From Orientallactaga sibirica (taxonomy: Eukaryota; Chordata; Mammalia; Rodentia; Dipodidae): 64,000 bases of DNA. The notes below the pieces were generated by a model. That model worked only from the letters and a program-made list of their open reading frames with translations. It did no database searches and was not told the origin of the DNA. Both the position numbers and the translations under genes were made by a program. The stretch covers positions 3,472,001 to 3,536,000 of the forward strand of contig JAEOAD010000240.1 in the NCBI GenBank assembly GCA_036365145.1. Direction: 5' to 3'. This document shows, piece by piece, positions 36,236-49,012 of this stretch; positions within the stretch are counted from its first letter, which is position 1; every line of letters begins with the position of its first letter.

Positions 36236-36456
36236 TGATTGGACTTATAGTTTTTTCAAACTTTATCAAGGTGCAAAGCCTAGCATTTTGATTTTTGAAC
36301 TTTTCCAAGTCCATACTAGCAGTATGTACTGGACTATGCCTTCAGGTTGCTGGTCAGGGATATTGAGCTTTACTCAGCATCATGAGGGCGACTGCAGGGT
36401 GGAATGTGGTCAGGCATTTTTGAATAGAGCATTCAATAGATTGCATATGTATCATA

Positions 36457-36512
36457 TGTGGTGCTTTAAAAGTATGTCCCCCAATATACTCAAATGTCTT
36501 TTTTAATATTTT

Positions 36513-36555
<43 letters not shown>

Positions 36556-38644
36556 TTTGAGAGAGCAGAGGGGGAGAGGAAGGGAAAGAGGCAGATAGAG
36601 GAAGACAAATGAGCATGTCAGGGCCTGAAGCCACTGCAAAAGAATTTCAGATGTATGTGCCACCTTGTGCATCTGGCTTACATGGGTACTGGGGAATCTA
36701 ACCTGGGTCCTTAGGCTTTATAGGTAAGTACCTTAACCACTAAGCCATCTCTCCAGCCCAGACTCAAATGTTTTATTAAAGCTTGTAACTTGGACTTCCA
36801 GCCACCTGGCTAGTAAAGGTTTCACTGTGGGCAGATACTGGGGTTAGGTCCTAAGGTGTTATTAGGGCAGATATTAATTATTCCAGCCTAAGGTATGCAG
36901 AGTGTTTGAGTTCTGCCTGGGTTCCCAGAGTATGCTTTCTTGTGGTATTGGTGGTGGTTTTTCTCTCTGTATAGATTTGGTAGAAGCGGCCAGCTTCTTT
37001 TGCCATTATAGAGCCTCCCCTGGATCTGTCAGCCTGGAAAAAATGCCATTCCTCTTATAAACTGTATCTTGTTCATTCCAACATTATGAAGCTTACTATG
37101 ACAGAAATTGGTACCAGAGAGTGGATGGTGGTTTTTTGGAACTTTTGTTTTGGAGGAATGGACATGAACTTGGTACTTAAAACTGAAGATGCCTTCAAGT
37201 AGTAAACTACGTTTTATGGACTATACTGGTGAAAGTCTGAAAATTCTAAATGCAGAGAGAATTGTATTTGGAGGTTTTGCTTATGAACTTTCAAAGGGGA
37301 AGGAAAGACTGCAGAGAACTTTGTTGGAACTAGGCTACTGGTATAAAGGTTGACTGTGTTCTGCTGCTCATGCTCAGAGATTTGATCAAGATTAAATTTT
37401 TAATGGACTGATGTGCTTGGCTAAAGATATGAAACTGAGAGATAAGATTTAAAATTCGAATTCAAACAAGTTTAAAATTTATAGGCACAGAGACTGGTAT
37501 TAGGTTACTGAAGCTGCTTTTAGCAAATACATTAGCAATTTTAAGGAAGATGGCCCAACTAATTTACATTGAAACAATGGAAAGGATGCCTGAGGAAAGA
37601 CTGAATGGTATAAATGTAAACTCTTTTTGAAAGGAGATGACTGAAAGGAAGAAATCTCATCTTTAAGGTCATGGTTTATTTCATCCCTGAATTAACAACA
37701 TGGCTGTGTCTACACACCTGGTATTGGTTTCAGGAGCATGAAGAATGCATGGAGTGGGTCATGAAGTGTACATGGTTCCAGGAACTGCTGCTTAGATTTT
37801 GCAGATGGCAGGGCATGATGACCCTGATAAAGAGACCATTGAAGCCTTTGGAAAATGGGTTGTGGTTTGTATGGTGCCCTGAAGAATGACTGTATAAGGG
37901 CCACCATAGTGTGCTGTTGGCTAGGGGTGGAAGTTTTCCCTGTATACTCAGCCCAGCTGGAGGGGTGGAATTGGAAAATCCAGAGACTTATCACTTGTCA
38001 GTGGTTATGGATACCATACTTGAAATGCAGATGTTTGCCTAATGGTTATTGACTTGCAGTGTTTCAGTATCCCCTTGTTATGCGTTATAGCTATAGAAAT
38101 ATTTACTCTGTGGCATTATATGTTGGAAGTATGTAACTTGTTTGATTTTACAGGGCTTACACTAAAGGGACAGTCTTAGAGCCCAGATGAGTTTTGAAAC
38201 TTTGCAACAATCTTAAGTGATTAAAGAATATGGAGACCTTTGAAGTTGGACTGAATATAATTTACAATGTGAGATAGTTATGAGTCTATTAGGGGCCAAG
38301 GGTAGAATGTGGTAGTTTGACTTTATGTCTCCAACTAGAATCAAATGTTTAATTAAAGCTTATTACTTGTGTTTCCACCTGCCTGGTCAGAAAAGGTGAC
38401 ACTGTGGGCAGATCTTAATTCCAGCCTAATGTATGCAGAGTGCTTGAGCTCTGTCTGGGGTTCCCAGAGTGTGCTTGCTTTTGGTGCTGGTGGTGGTTTT
38501 TCTCTCTGAGTGGATTTGGTAAAGGGGACCAGCTCCTTCCACCATGGTGGAACTTCCCCTGGCTCTGTAAGCCTGAAATAAATCGTATTCTTCCCATAAA
38601 CTGTGTTTACTTTGGAGGTGCACTCCAGCAACGTAGTGCTGACA
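36457..38644 (+). mobile_element. ERVL-MaLR element with both LTRs
   Basis: The 5' LTR (36457-37103, including a 264-bp SINE insert) and 3' LTR (38308-38644) share AGCTTGTAACTT/AGCTTATTACTT, ACTGTGGGCAGAT, GGTTCCCAGAGT and GTGGTTTTTCTCTCTG. They flank about 1.2 kb of noncoding interior that begins AATTGGTACCAGAGAGTGG at 37106, the start typical of MaLR interiors. No gag or pol frame is visible, as expected for this nonautonomous class. Left LTR starts TGTGGTGC and right LTR starts TGTGGTAG. Confidence 0.85.
36498..36761 (-). mobile_element. B2-like SINE inside the MaLR LTR
   Basis: Flanked by ACTCAAATGT at 36488-36497 and 36762-36771. Tail (TTTA)n of about ten units. The insertion postdates the MaLR. 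Confidence 0.95.
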
Positions 38645-40744
38645 ATGACCTCATATTAAATACTTTATTATAAAATGGGATTTATGTTAGGTAATTTCTT
38701 CCTAATCATAAATGTGTAAAGTAGGCTAGACTAAACTACTAAATGCTTATTAGGTTAAGTATACTAAAACTATTTTAACCTATGATATTTTCAACTTAGG
38801 GTTGTTTACTGGACATAACCTTATCCAAAGCCAAGGAGCTGTGTGTGTATATATCTATCCCACTGGTTAGTTTCCTAAGAGAATCATGAATAATACATCT
38901 GGCTACCCACAGTCCAGTGTTCACTGGTTGCAGGACTTTTCAGTTGAGAACATTGTGAATTGCTCATCCAGAAATCCATGGCAAAGTGCTTTTTCTGTTT
39001 TGAAATTTAAAATTATTAATTTTTAAATTTTGAAATACTATATGTTGGCAGAATTTGGTTCCTATAAGTGGCAATCTTCTGAAAACTGTGGCAATGGAAA
39101 TATGAAGAAAAATGTAATAGATTTTGGAAGGGCCTTGAGGAGACTTTGGAGAAAGTCTGAAGGCCTTGAGAGGTTTCAGTGGAAGACAAAGGGCCTCTAG
39201 AGTGCCAGAGGAAAGCTCAAAGAAAGTGAGGACAATGTTCATGAACACCAGAAGAAGGGACATTCTAGTTATATGCTGAGGGAAAGTTTAACGAATTGGT
39301 TGTGTGTATTAGTATGGAAAAAAGAAATAAAACAAACTTTGATATAGCCAATGGTATTTCCAGCCATAATGTTGGAAGTACCACTTTTTAGTGAGAATGA
39401 AAAGATTCTGTATAGTAAAATATGATTAATTTTCTTTTAAAATAGAATATTGAAGAAGCATTCAGGGCCCAGAAAAGTGGCTTCTTCTTGTTATTTTTTT
39501 TTTCCCAGATATCAAAGGCTTCTCAGTTACAAAGAACCTCAGCACAAATATAAAATCCAATGGGGTGTTATGGGGTTCTTTGGTAAGATTAGAAAGATTT
39601 ATAGAGAGCAGATGTCCCAGCATATGGGTATGCATTTAACTAAACAAAAGGGCTTCTAAGTTTCATAAAGTGCTGTCCATACTTACAGATAGTCCAAAGT
39701 TCAGCAGGGATTTTCTTAAAAGAAATTTGTTGAGCATTTTATCCAATTAAGTATTACTGAAGATTTTTAGGAGGATTTATAGAAAACCCACACAGCCTTC
39801 TCTAGATTTAGAATTTGTAGGAAATCCACACTTTCTCAGGTTCTCTGAAAGGGGATCTTCAATATGAACAAAAAGAGTGGGTATACAATATGGAAATTAG
39901 TTGTTTAAATATTCCCTGAAGCTACCACCAGGAGGCTAATTTAGGGGCCTTTAGGAATTGCAAACAGGGTTTCTTTATCGTATAAGCAAAGGCTGGCATA
40001 ATGGTGGACACATGAGTATGGAGTTGGATATCAGAGAATGAGACCAAGCCACCATCCATGGGCTGCTAGATTTTAGAGCTTCTAAGTCCCAGTGTGGTGA
40101 AAGGCCTTTTTCTTGGGCTTCTTATGCTCCCCACATTTTGTCAAGAATGAAAATTATTTCCAGTGTGCACTTAGGCCATTTCTTAGAGTTGTTTTTCTGT
40201 GAACAACTTAACAAATGAGGCAATGTATACCTCTAGGGTAAAAATAGGTGTGCTTATTCTTTATGTAAGTGGTAGAAGCATAGTTTCCAGATGTAATGTG
40301 AACCCACTGTATGATACACCCATGTGTGTATTTGAGGACACCATGGAGTTTGGCGTCAAGGAGAGCTGACATCCACATACTAGTGCCCTGCCACTCTGTT
40401 CCTTGAGTAATCATGTTGTTTCTGCCCCAGGAGTCTTGTGTATACTGCCAGCATCTGTGAAACAGAAACAAGTCAACAATAAATGAGATAAAATGAAATT
40501 CCAGACCCAACGATCAGTCACTGCTATAGAAATTGAGCTTTATCCCCTTGTGAATGACAGCATTCACTATGGTTATATTTTCAGACAACTTTTCTAGTTT
40601 TTGAGTCTCTACCTTTAGGCAGAAAATGCTCAGAATTTTACCTAAGGAACTGCACTTAAATCTTATCTACACTTTCTTGGATCATGACACCTAGGATTTT
40701 TGACAATTTCTTAGTGATTAGGACCTGGGGACTTGGGAGCAGGG
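38645..40744. other. Intergenic, no gene seen
   Basis: No confident repeat. A 100-codon minus frame (40510-40208) and a 99-codon one (39263-38964) have no domain I recognise. Confidence 0.45.
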
Positions 40745-41110
40745 TTTTGTGAATTTGGCCTTTGGTGTGTATGTTCATAATTGTTTGTGTACATGTTCAT
40801 GTGTGTGAGTGTGGGCATTGGCCTGACACACAGTGGGTCTAGAGGTCAGAGGACAACTTTGGATGTCAGTCCTTGCCTTCCATTTTACTTGAAGCAGGGC
40901 CTCTTATTGATCATTTCTTATTTGCCAGGACAGCTTGTCCACAATATTCCAGGAAATTTTCCTGTCTCCTCATCTCTTCTCACCTTAGGTGCACTGTGAT
41001 TACAGATGTACCTGCCACTGTCTGGGCTTTATATAGGGTCAGGGATCTGATCTCAGGTACTCAGCATTTGCAGCAAGTGCTTTATCCACTGAGGCTATAT
41101 CCCCAGCCTG
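40745..41110 (-). mobile_element. B4-type SINE
   Basis: Runs from a TG-rich stretch at 40745-40815, through AGGTCAGAGGACAACTTTGG, to an end ATCCACTGAGGCTATATCCC. The layout matches other B4-type copies at 44535 and 47085. Confidence 0.6.
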
Positions 41111-42264
41111 GCTTAAATGAGTTTGTATTGTGGGAGGCATAAAAACTAGCTAGTGTGGGATAGTGGCAAACTATAATTTCTGAAGATGACTGTAAAAATA
41201 TATGGTAAATTAAAGATGCAGTTTTGGCACTTGGATATATCTGTCACTCATCTATATATTTTCTTCCTATATATCATCCAAAGAGGTCCTCAGGTTCTCA
41301 AACTTAGCCTCTGGCTACTTAAAGACTCTTGATTTTCCTCATTTCTGCTTGATATAAATATGAATTAGCCACAAGAAAACATAAGCAATGCTTCTGGAGT
41401 CACTTTGATTATATATTCTTCTGGAGCCCTAGCCATTACACTGGCAAGGGGTGTTTTCTTCATGTACACATCTTTCTAGATCACCTTTGGTGAGTTGTAA
41501 GAAAAGTTAAGCAGTAGGTAGATGTCATACAAACCATTTTAGGTTGGGCTGTCCACTTAATGGGTTGTAATTAAATCCATCTGCCCACTCTATTACCACA
41601 ATTTTTTTCTAGAACTGTCTCTGTGGAGCATAGGACAAGATCTGATTAGACATGTAAGATATTAAAGGAAATGACTGTGAAGTCAAGAAAGGGGGAACCA
41701 GCAAGAAAGGTAAAAACTAGATCATTATTCAAAAGGGTATGTTTCAGTCTATGGCCTCATGCTGAGAAAGTCTTAGGTGAATCAAGAGGGAGGTTGTGAG
41801 AAATATGTGGTCATTGGACAAGTTTTCCCACTGGACTTATTTTTTCATTGGCAGGAATGGAGTGCCACTAACAACCTTACTGTGCTTTGTCACTGAGGCA
41901 AAGCAGCCACAAAGCAGTGTGATTTTCAGAGAAAGGACTCAAAGGAGTGACCCTGGGGAATCATCTGAAGCATTTTTTCTTGCATGGAGTTTAAGCAGTA
42001 CAAATCTTATTACACATTATCCATGTGGATATGGAAGCCTTTGAGCTAGCCTCAGTCATCATCAGATCAAAATCTCATAGAAGATATGAAGTCAAAATCC
42101 TAAGCCGTTTCCAAATTCCTGAGCCAAACAAGTCCCCAAATACAGGTACCATCTTGGAGTGGAGACATTGTGATGTTACAGCAGTTAAGTGGACAGGGTA
42201 CATTATCATCCCAGCTTCCTATTTTATTTCTATTATGAGACAAGTATATTGCACATATATTTCT
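41111..42264. other. Intergenic, no gene seen
   Basis: Two overlapping frames (82 and 94 codons, 41796-42309) lack a recognised domain. Confidence 0.45.
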
Positions 42265-42420
42265 AGTTATTTTTATAATCTTGTAAGAAAAATATTTATC
42301 ACTATTTGATGGGAATAGAAATTGAGCCTTAGGAAGATAATACAATTTTTCCAAGGTCACAGAGCTTGAAGTTAAATTTTTGGATTTATAAGCAAATGCA
42401 TATTTTCCCCTAGATCAACA
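42265..42420 (+). mobile_element. MIR-like fragment
   Basis: GAAATTGAGCCTTAGGAAG followed by AATTTTTCCAAGGTCACAG and AGCTTGAAGTTAA resembles the MIR core (GAGGAAACTGAGGC...CCAAGGTCACACAGC) with moderate divergence. Confidence 0.6.
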
Positions 42421-42687
42421 TGTCCTGACTCTGTAACCGCAGCAATATTTTCAAAATGGATCCTGGTTTGGGCTTGTTTGTCAGCTGCTTGGAATAGTAA
42501 CCAGGAAATACTGGGAAGAAGGAAAGAATGTGCCTCCCTCTCCACTACGGCTGCCTCTTTCAATTATTTTTGTCCTGCTTAGCATTCCTTAGCTCATTCT
42601 TGGAATTGATTCTAAGGAAGAAGTCAAGGTTGAAGATAATAATACCATAAATTAGAAGGTAGCATGGCTGCCTAGCTCTTTAGTAAC

Positions 42688-42922
42688 TTAAAAAAAATAT
42701 TTTGTTTAGAGGGAGGGAGAGACAGAGAGAGAGACTGAATTGATTGCCAGGTCTTCAGCCACTGAAATCGAACTCCAAATGCTTGCACAACCTAGTGGGC
42801 ATGTGCAACCGTGTGCTTGCCTCACCTTTGTGTGTCTGGCTAATGTGTGATCTGCAGACTTGAACATGGGCTCTTAGGCTTTCTAGTTAAGTATCTTAGC
42901 CACTAAGCCATCTCTCCAGCCG
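42688..42922 (-). mobile_element. B2-like SINE, third subtype
   Basis: Contains GTGCTTGCCTCACCTTTGTG and ACCTAGTGGGCATGTGC, shared with the copy at 56152 but not the others, so it defines a separate subtype. Head end GCCATCTCTCCAGCCG. Confidence 0.85.
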
Positions 42923-43349
42923 TCTTGTAAATTTTTGATTATGGCAGCACACATACATGACATGTAGGAAGACAACATGGTTTGCCAGTGAAGCAGATCA
43001 GATTCTAGCTTGATGGAAATATAGGTAAACAAAGGTGACATCTGCATGATTGAAAGCAGAGAAAGATGTGTCAATGAATGCTCTTCAGTAGAAGACAGTA
43101 CTGTCACCTGAAAGAGAATCTACCACTTCATTGCAGAAGCTCACATCCAGAGCCAAAACTAAATTTTATATTGTGCTTTCTACACATCAGGGCCATGGAG
43201 TTATATTTTATCTGTTATTTTAATTTTATTCCTAACCCACCCATCCTGTACATATAGGAGAACTGGTGACATCCAGCAACTGTTGAAAATTCATGCATGT
43301 GTTGATCAATACCAAATGGGAATAGAATGTGAAAAAGTGAGTTTTTAAT
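42923..43349. other. Intergenic, no gene seen
   Basis: No repeat of note. Confidence 0.45.
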
Positions 43350-43483
43350 TTTTTATTTTTTTGGTTTTTCGAGGTAAGGTCTCACTCTAGCTCAGGCTGA
43401 CCTGGATTTCACTATGTAGTCTCAGGGTGGCCTTGAACTCACGGCAATCCTCCTACCTCTGCCTCCCGAGTACTGGGATTAGG
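43350..43483 (-). mobile_element. B1 SINE
   Basis: Plus order: TTTTTTTGGTTTTTCGAGG, CTCAGGCTGACCTGGATTTC, GGCCTTGAACTCACGGC and CTGCCTCCCGAGTACTGGG, truncated at the 5' end of the element. Confidence 0.9.
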
Positions 43484-43857
43484 AAAAAGTGATTTTTTAT
43501 GACAAGATTTAATTTCCCCTTTAGTGTCCCTTTCATTCAACTTCTATGTAAGTATTGCCATAGATTATTTTACTCTTCTGGATTAACAACTAAGAGTAGC
43601 AGAAATAAAAACTTTATAGACATCATACGATTCAAGAATTTGGGTGTTTCTTTTTATACATACCTCATATACCAATAGCCATCTGTATTCAGGTAATATA
43701 CTGTTTGAAATATTTTCCTAGAAGTCCAGCTTTTTGTTAGGCTAACTTTATTTTAAAGACATGATTATTGCATTGTTTATATATACATTATATATCAAGA
43801 TGCTATATTATTTCCCATGTAGATGTTCAATTATTATGCATTAAATTAAATGTCTAA

Positions 43858-44178
43858 GTGAATAAATCCAGTGCCGTACAAGTGTGAAGACCTGAATTCA
43901 TATACTCAGGACCCACTTAAAATTGAAAGCTACAGAAGGAGCATCTGTAACCTCAGTAGTGGAGACATAATTGCTTAAAAGATCATATGTCAGTTAGCCC
44001 GGCAAATGCATCAGTGAACAATGAGGGACGTCACCTCAAACAAGGTAGAGGTTGAGGACCCAACTCTCAAAGTTGTCCTCTGATCTATGCATGAATGCAT
44101 GCATGCATGCACGCACGCATGCACACACACATGTGCTCATTCATACATACATATGTGTACACACACACAGTGGCACTT
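43858..44178 (+). mobile_element. B4-type SINE with ATGC/CA tail
   Basis: B4-like body with ACCTGAATTCATATACTC, GACGTCACCTCAAACAAGG, then a complex tail of GCATGCATGCATGC and CACACACACA at 44088-44178. Confidence 0.6.
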
Positions 44179-44534
44179 TGATAGAGTTGCCTTTGGTGAG
44201 AAGGCCATCTTCCAATAATTTAAATTCTGAATACATGGAAGTCTGCAACAGACCATAGAATGCTCTAAAGACCATTGAAAATAGATATTGCTGGAAGCTT
44301 TGGGCTATTCTAGAATGAAGAAACTTTCAGTTTTCAAATCCATTGACTCATTTAATAGAATCATTTTCAGAGAACATTCTATCACATTAATATACACATC
44401 TACCTTTTAAACAGAAGTTTTAAACAAAGTTGCTTTGTTTTTCTTACTGGGTTTTCAGTTTCATAGCCCTGGAGCAGAGGCTTTATTCTCTTTGCATAGT
44501 TTTCTACTCCTTCTACTCCTTCTACTTCTCTTAT
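44179..44534. other. Intergenic, no gene seen
   Basis: AT-rich single-copy-looking sequence, ending in a TTCTACTCC triplet-like run near 44500. Confidence 0.45.
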
Positions 44535-44840
44535 TTTTAACACATGTGTCTGTGTGTGTATGTATATGTGCCTATATGTGGAGGCTAGAGGACAACCTCA
44601 GATGTTGGCTACAGGAGTGTGGTAAACTTTTGTTTTTGACACAAGGTCTCTCATTGGTCTGGAGTTTGACTATTAGACAAACTGGATAGCCACAAGCCTC
44701 AGAGCTCCTTGTGTTTATCCAAAGTGCTGGGATTAAAAGGAAGTGCCACCCCCAGAATTTTTACCTGGATTCTAGCCATCAAACTCAGGTCCTGCTGCTT
44801 GTGAGGCAAACTGCTGAGTGGTCTATCTCCTTAAAGCCTT
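44535..44840 (-). mobile_element. B4-type SINE
   Basis: TG-rich start, TAGAGGACAACCTCAGATG, AAGTGCTGGGATTAAAAGG (B1-like part) and an end AACTGCTGAGTGGTCTATC. Confidence 0.65.
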
Positions 44841-46879
44841 GGGGACAAAGTGTAAATGTAAGTGGTGTTTTTGTCTGAATGACTCTTTCCCTGGGTCTAG
44901 AATCAAGGATTTTTGCCATCTGTCTCGTTCCAAGGATATATGCTATCAAGAATGAATTCTGGCTCTCTCCATTAGGTTTCCAAGTGCCTTTCCCAGCTAG
45001 TCTTTGTGCATATTTTCAACTTGACACACAAGTGGGTATTCTGATGTGGCAACAAGTAGAAATTTCTTTACTATAAGAAATTAACTGCATGCAAATGGCT
45101 ACACTAAAGTGGGAAACTCTATCGCATCTTAAATCTGAAGGATTTCAACTCTGAGCAAGATGGATTTACCATGGCCTCCATGAGGGGCTCAAAGCTAATA
45201 TTTCCAAAAGAAAATGCTCTTGACCCTTACCAAATACATTGCAGAATGTATGTGATTGCCTGTTACAGGAATGATGTTAAAATGTTAGAACATACTGATT
45301 TCATTTTGTGGCTGAGTAATATGAGGCAGAAGCAGATACAGTAAGTTTATAAAGTCATATACTTTCCTGAAAATGAGTTGTTCAATTTGCCTGGAAGAGC
45401 GGTATTTTCATCTTCTATAATATATACTACAGTCTGAACCAATTCATTCTAAAACTTACTTTAGGGACAAAGGAACTCCTTGGAGAGGTTCTGTGATGGA
45501 TCATTTGGTTCATTTAATTTTGCCAATAAATATATGTTTTGAACACAACATGCCAACTGTATGTTTCAATCAACAAAAATGTCAGAACCCATTCCTTGAA
45601 GGAGCTTTTGTTTCAAAGGGAATACAGGAAAAGTACAATCATTCACAAATATTCAATGCATTGCAGAGTGATAAATACTACAGAGAAAAAGAAATCAAGG
45701 TATAATTTGGGTAAGAGATATGAAAGCAATGAGGGCAGACATAGAAAGTCCTGAGTGAACAGTAATAGTGTGTCCAGTATTTATTATTATTTATTATTGT
45801 TATTATTTATTATTATTCTAGAAAAGTCCTGAGGAGTTAGCATAATCAGCCTCCTGAAACAGGAGAATAAGTTATCAGGCACTAAGGGAAATGTGTCTTG
45901 AAAGGGGCTAGCTTTCACTCCGAGAAACGTGAAAAGTACATGGAAACTTCTGGGCACAGGAGGCCCTGACCCTATTATGATTTAGAAATCTCTTTCAGGA
46001 TCATGGGTTGCTCAACTACTTTAGAGAAAGCAAGGATGGAAATCAGCTAGGGTGCACTAGTCAGGCAGCACTCAGGGAGTCCAGAAGTAAGAGCAAGGCA
46101 GCTCAGGTAGAGGTGGAGGTGGCATCATGAGTCAACTTCCCATTATCTCCCTAGTGAACGTGAGAAGATTTGAGTTATTTACTAAATTTGAAATGTAAGG
46201 GGAAAAGACAAGTTTAAGATTGGCTTCACAGTTTTGTTTGGTCAAGCCAAAGAAGGGAGGCACAACTTACTGCTCAGAAAAGATCATTGAAGATAAGCCA
46301 GGTTGGGGAAAATCAAATGCTGAATTAAATGAATGGGTCTCAGAATAGTCTAGAGGGGAGAGTTGGGACAACACAGGGATTAACACCACTTGGAAATAAG
46401 CGATGAATGAAATTTATTCTCAGATTGCTTGCTGTTTGGTTTCCTAACCTGTTCTGTAAGTTCCCACGCATCATGAATGTTGTTTTAATAGTACATTTCA
46501 GGAGACAATAGCAAAGGTGATGTTAAAAAATGCAGAAAGAGATTTACCACAATGACTGAATAGGAGTGAGAGAGAATTAGGCAATAAAATAAAAAGCCCA
46601 GAAGGGGACTTCATTTTATTTTTTCAAATAGAAGCTGGGGTATATTTTTTAGAGTCATTTTTCCTCCTAATCATAGCTTTTTTATTAACCTATCATATAT
46701 GTTGCTACTCAAAATTTCTGTAATTTTTTAAATGGGCATATAAAATACCTGTGGTAAAGCACTTTTGAAATTATATATGTATCTCTGTGTAGCTATATAT
46801 ACAGCCATATAAATATGTATTTATCTCTGAGAAAAAGATATAAAATATTTTCAGCACTCAGGAAGATTTTATCTTGCAT
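44841..46879. other. Intergenic, no gene seen
   Basis: A TTATTATT-rich run at 45781-45822 is a simple repeat. Frames of 65-71 codons overlap at 45493-45754 without a domain. Confidence 0.45.
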
Positions 46880-47084
46880 CTTTTAAACTGACTCACTGCC
46901 ATTTCTTCCAAAGAGTATGTATACTTTTGGATATTGCTTCTGTCATCCACAGTTAAAATTTTCAGTAATTTATTATTTCTATTGTGTAGTTTTCCATTAT
47001 GAGGATATTGGTTTCCCTATTTATTTCTTTACTGATGGGCATTTAGGTTGTGTTCAATTTTGAGCTGCTGTGAATAGTGCTACT

Positions 47085-47445
47085 ATGTTCCTGTGTGTGT
47101 AAGTGTGCACATGCATGCATGCATGTGTATGTGTGTGTGTGTGTGAGATTATATATTTGTATATGTGTGTATCAGTGTGGAAAACAGAAGACAGCCTTGG
47201 GTGTTGTTTCTCAGGCATACCATCATTTCCTTTCACACAGGGTCTATCATTGGCCAGAAGCTCATCAATTAGGCTAGACTAACCATCCAGGGAGCTCCAG
47301 GAATCTGTGTGTGTCTGTCTCTCCAATGCTGGTATTTCAGGCATGTCATACTTGGCATGTTATGAGGTATTGGAGATTGAACTCAGGTCTTAATGCTTAC
47401 CAAGCAATACTTTGTAGATTAAACTATCTCCACAGCCCCATAAGA
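47085..47445 (-). mobile_element. B4-type SINE inside old L1
   Basis: CA/TG-rich tail (47090-47150), GAAAACAGAAGACAGCCTTGG, and GAGATTGAACTCAGGTC near the end. It interrupts the L1 at 47084/47446. Confidence 0.65.
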
Positions 47446-47900
47446 TGTACTTTTTGAAACATTTCTTTTGATAGATGTATGCCTTCAGTTCTATTCTATT
47501 GTGGAGATATATATAGTGAGTTAGCTGAATTGACTTAGTAGGTAAGGCCAAAACTTTCCTGAAGTGTATCTATACCAATTTTTTAAATTTATGCAAGCTG
47601 TAGCAGTTTTTTGATGTTTTCAGTTGCTTCATATTTTGACCAAAGGTTAGTAATATTGAATTTTTAAAAAATTACACCTTCTGCTGGGTATGCTTTATGT
47701 TTTTAAATTTACATTTTACTCATAAATAATGATACCAACTTCTTTTAGTATTTTCTTTGATTACTTGCATATCATTATAAGATGTTTGAAAGCTTTTTAT
47801 TTTATGAGCTTTAAAAAGTATATTCCGGTTATTAAACCCTTTGTCATTTACATACTTTGTAAATATCTCTTCCTATTTTGTAGCTTAATTGACATCTTTT

Positions 47901-48101
47901 TAAATTTTTATTTTATAAGAGATATATAAGATAAATAAGAGAGAGAGGGGATGGATATGTCAGGGCCTCCAGCCACTGCAAAGAAATGACAGATGCATGT
48001 GCCACCTTGTGCATCTAGCTCACGTGGGTACTGGGGAATCAGACCTGGGTCCTCAGGCTTTTCAGGTAAATGCCTTATCTACTAAGCCATCTCTCCAGCC
48101 C
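47901..48101 (-). mobile_element. B2-like SINE, short subtype
   Basis: Flanks AATTGACATCTTTT (47887-47900) and AACTGACATCTTTT (48102-48115) are target-site duplications. Confidence 0.9.
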
Positions 48102-48112
48102 AACTGACATCT

Positions 48113-48310
48113 TTTTTATTGAAAACTTCTATACTTACAGAAAATAAAACATGATATTTCCCTTACCTCCCCCATGACCCTTCAGAACTCCACTCTCCAT
48201 CTTGTCCCCCCATTCTCCATTAGTCTCTCTTTTAATTTGATGTCATCATCTTTTTCTCCTATTATGAGGGTCTTGTGAAGGTATTGCTAGGCACTGCGAG
48301 GTCATGGTAC
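48113..48310 (-). mobile_element. Truncated L1 3' end
   Basis: Contains TTTTTATTGAAAACTTC, GATATTTCCCTTACC, TCTCTCTTTTAATTTGATG and CACTGCGAGGTCATGG, shared with 57125-57300. This is a 3' terminal L1 piece on the minus strand, 5' truncated. Confidence 0.7.
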
Positions 48311-48402
48311 TTAATTTTAATGAAATCTAAGTATTTCTGAATGGTTAGCATCTTTTGCGTTCTCTTTAATAAATATTCCCACACAAAAGCACCAAAAGTA
48401 CT

Positions 48403-48431
48403 CTTACTCACTGAGCCATCTCTCCAGCCTG
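48403..48431 (-). mobile_element. SINE head fragment
   Basis: A 29-bp piece reading CTCACTGAGCCATCTCTCCA on plus, followed by GCCT, the reverse complement of a B2-like head. Confidence 0.6.
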
Positions 48432-48937
48432 TGTTAAAGTACTGAAAATATTATACTTTTATTCTGGAAGCCTTATTGCATTCTCTGTTATATCTGTCTA
48501 GTAATGATCTACAATTTGTTTCTGTGTATGGAATAAAAGTTAAATCAACATGCGTGCTTGGACATTAAGGCATGCACTATCTCCAGTGTTTGAGCTAGCA
48601 ATGTCCCCAGTTGATTACCAGAAACATCTTTACCATAGTCACAGTGTATATTTGGCTAAGTGCCCAAGTCTGGCTTTACAATAATCTTTAATAGCTTTTG
48701 AACTTTGGCTTAAACTTTTCAATGTTGTCCCTTAATAGTCAAGAATATCATGTTAGGTATTTCTTAATATATTTTCATATAAATTTAAAAAAATAGAAAA
48801 CCTGGTAGCATTTTGAAAGGCTTAGGGATTACATTCAATCCACAACTCAATTTGGGGAAAACTGCTGTTTTTATTACATTTATCTGTCCATGACATATTT
48901 ATTAATTTATTTAGAAATTCTTTTTAAAATTATTTAT

Positions 48938-49012
48938 TTATTTATATTATTCTAATTTTACATTCATAATGGTGACTCCATTATCCTCCTCCCTGTCCTC
49001 CCTCTTAATATA
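48938..49012 (-). mobile_element. Short L1 3' terminus
   Basis: Plus sequence TTCTAATTTTACATTCATAA then GGTGACTCCATTATCC is the reverse complement of the L1 3' end at 49725-49800. Confidence 0.7.

Noticed and set aside
44052..44258. His/Thr-rich short frame
   Set aside because: It arises from translated GCATGC and CACACA repeats in a B4 tail.
48403..48431. Possible tRNA gene from the SINE head complement
   Set aside because: B2-like heads derive from tRNA but these fragments lack a complete cloverleaf; all such matches are SINE heads.
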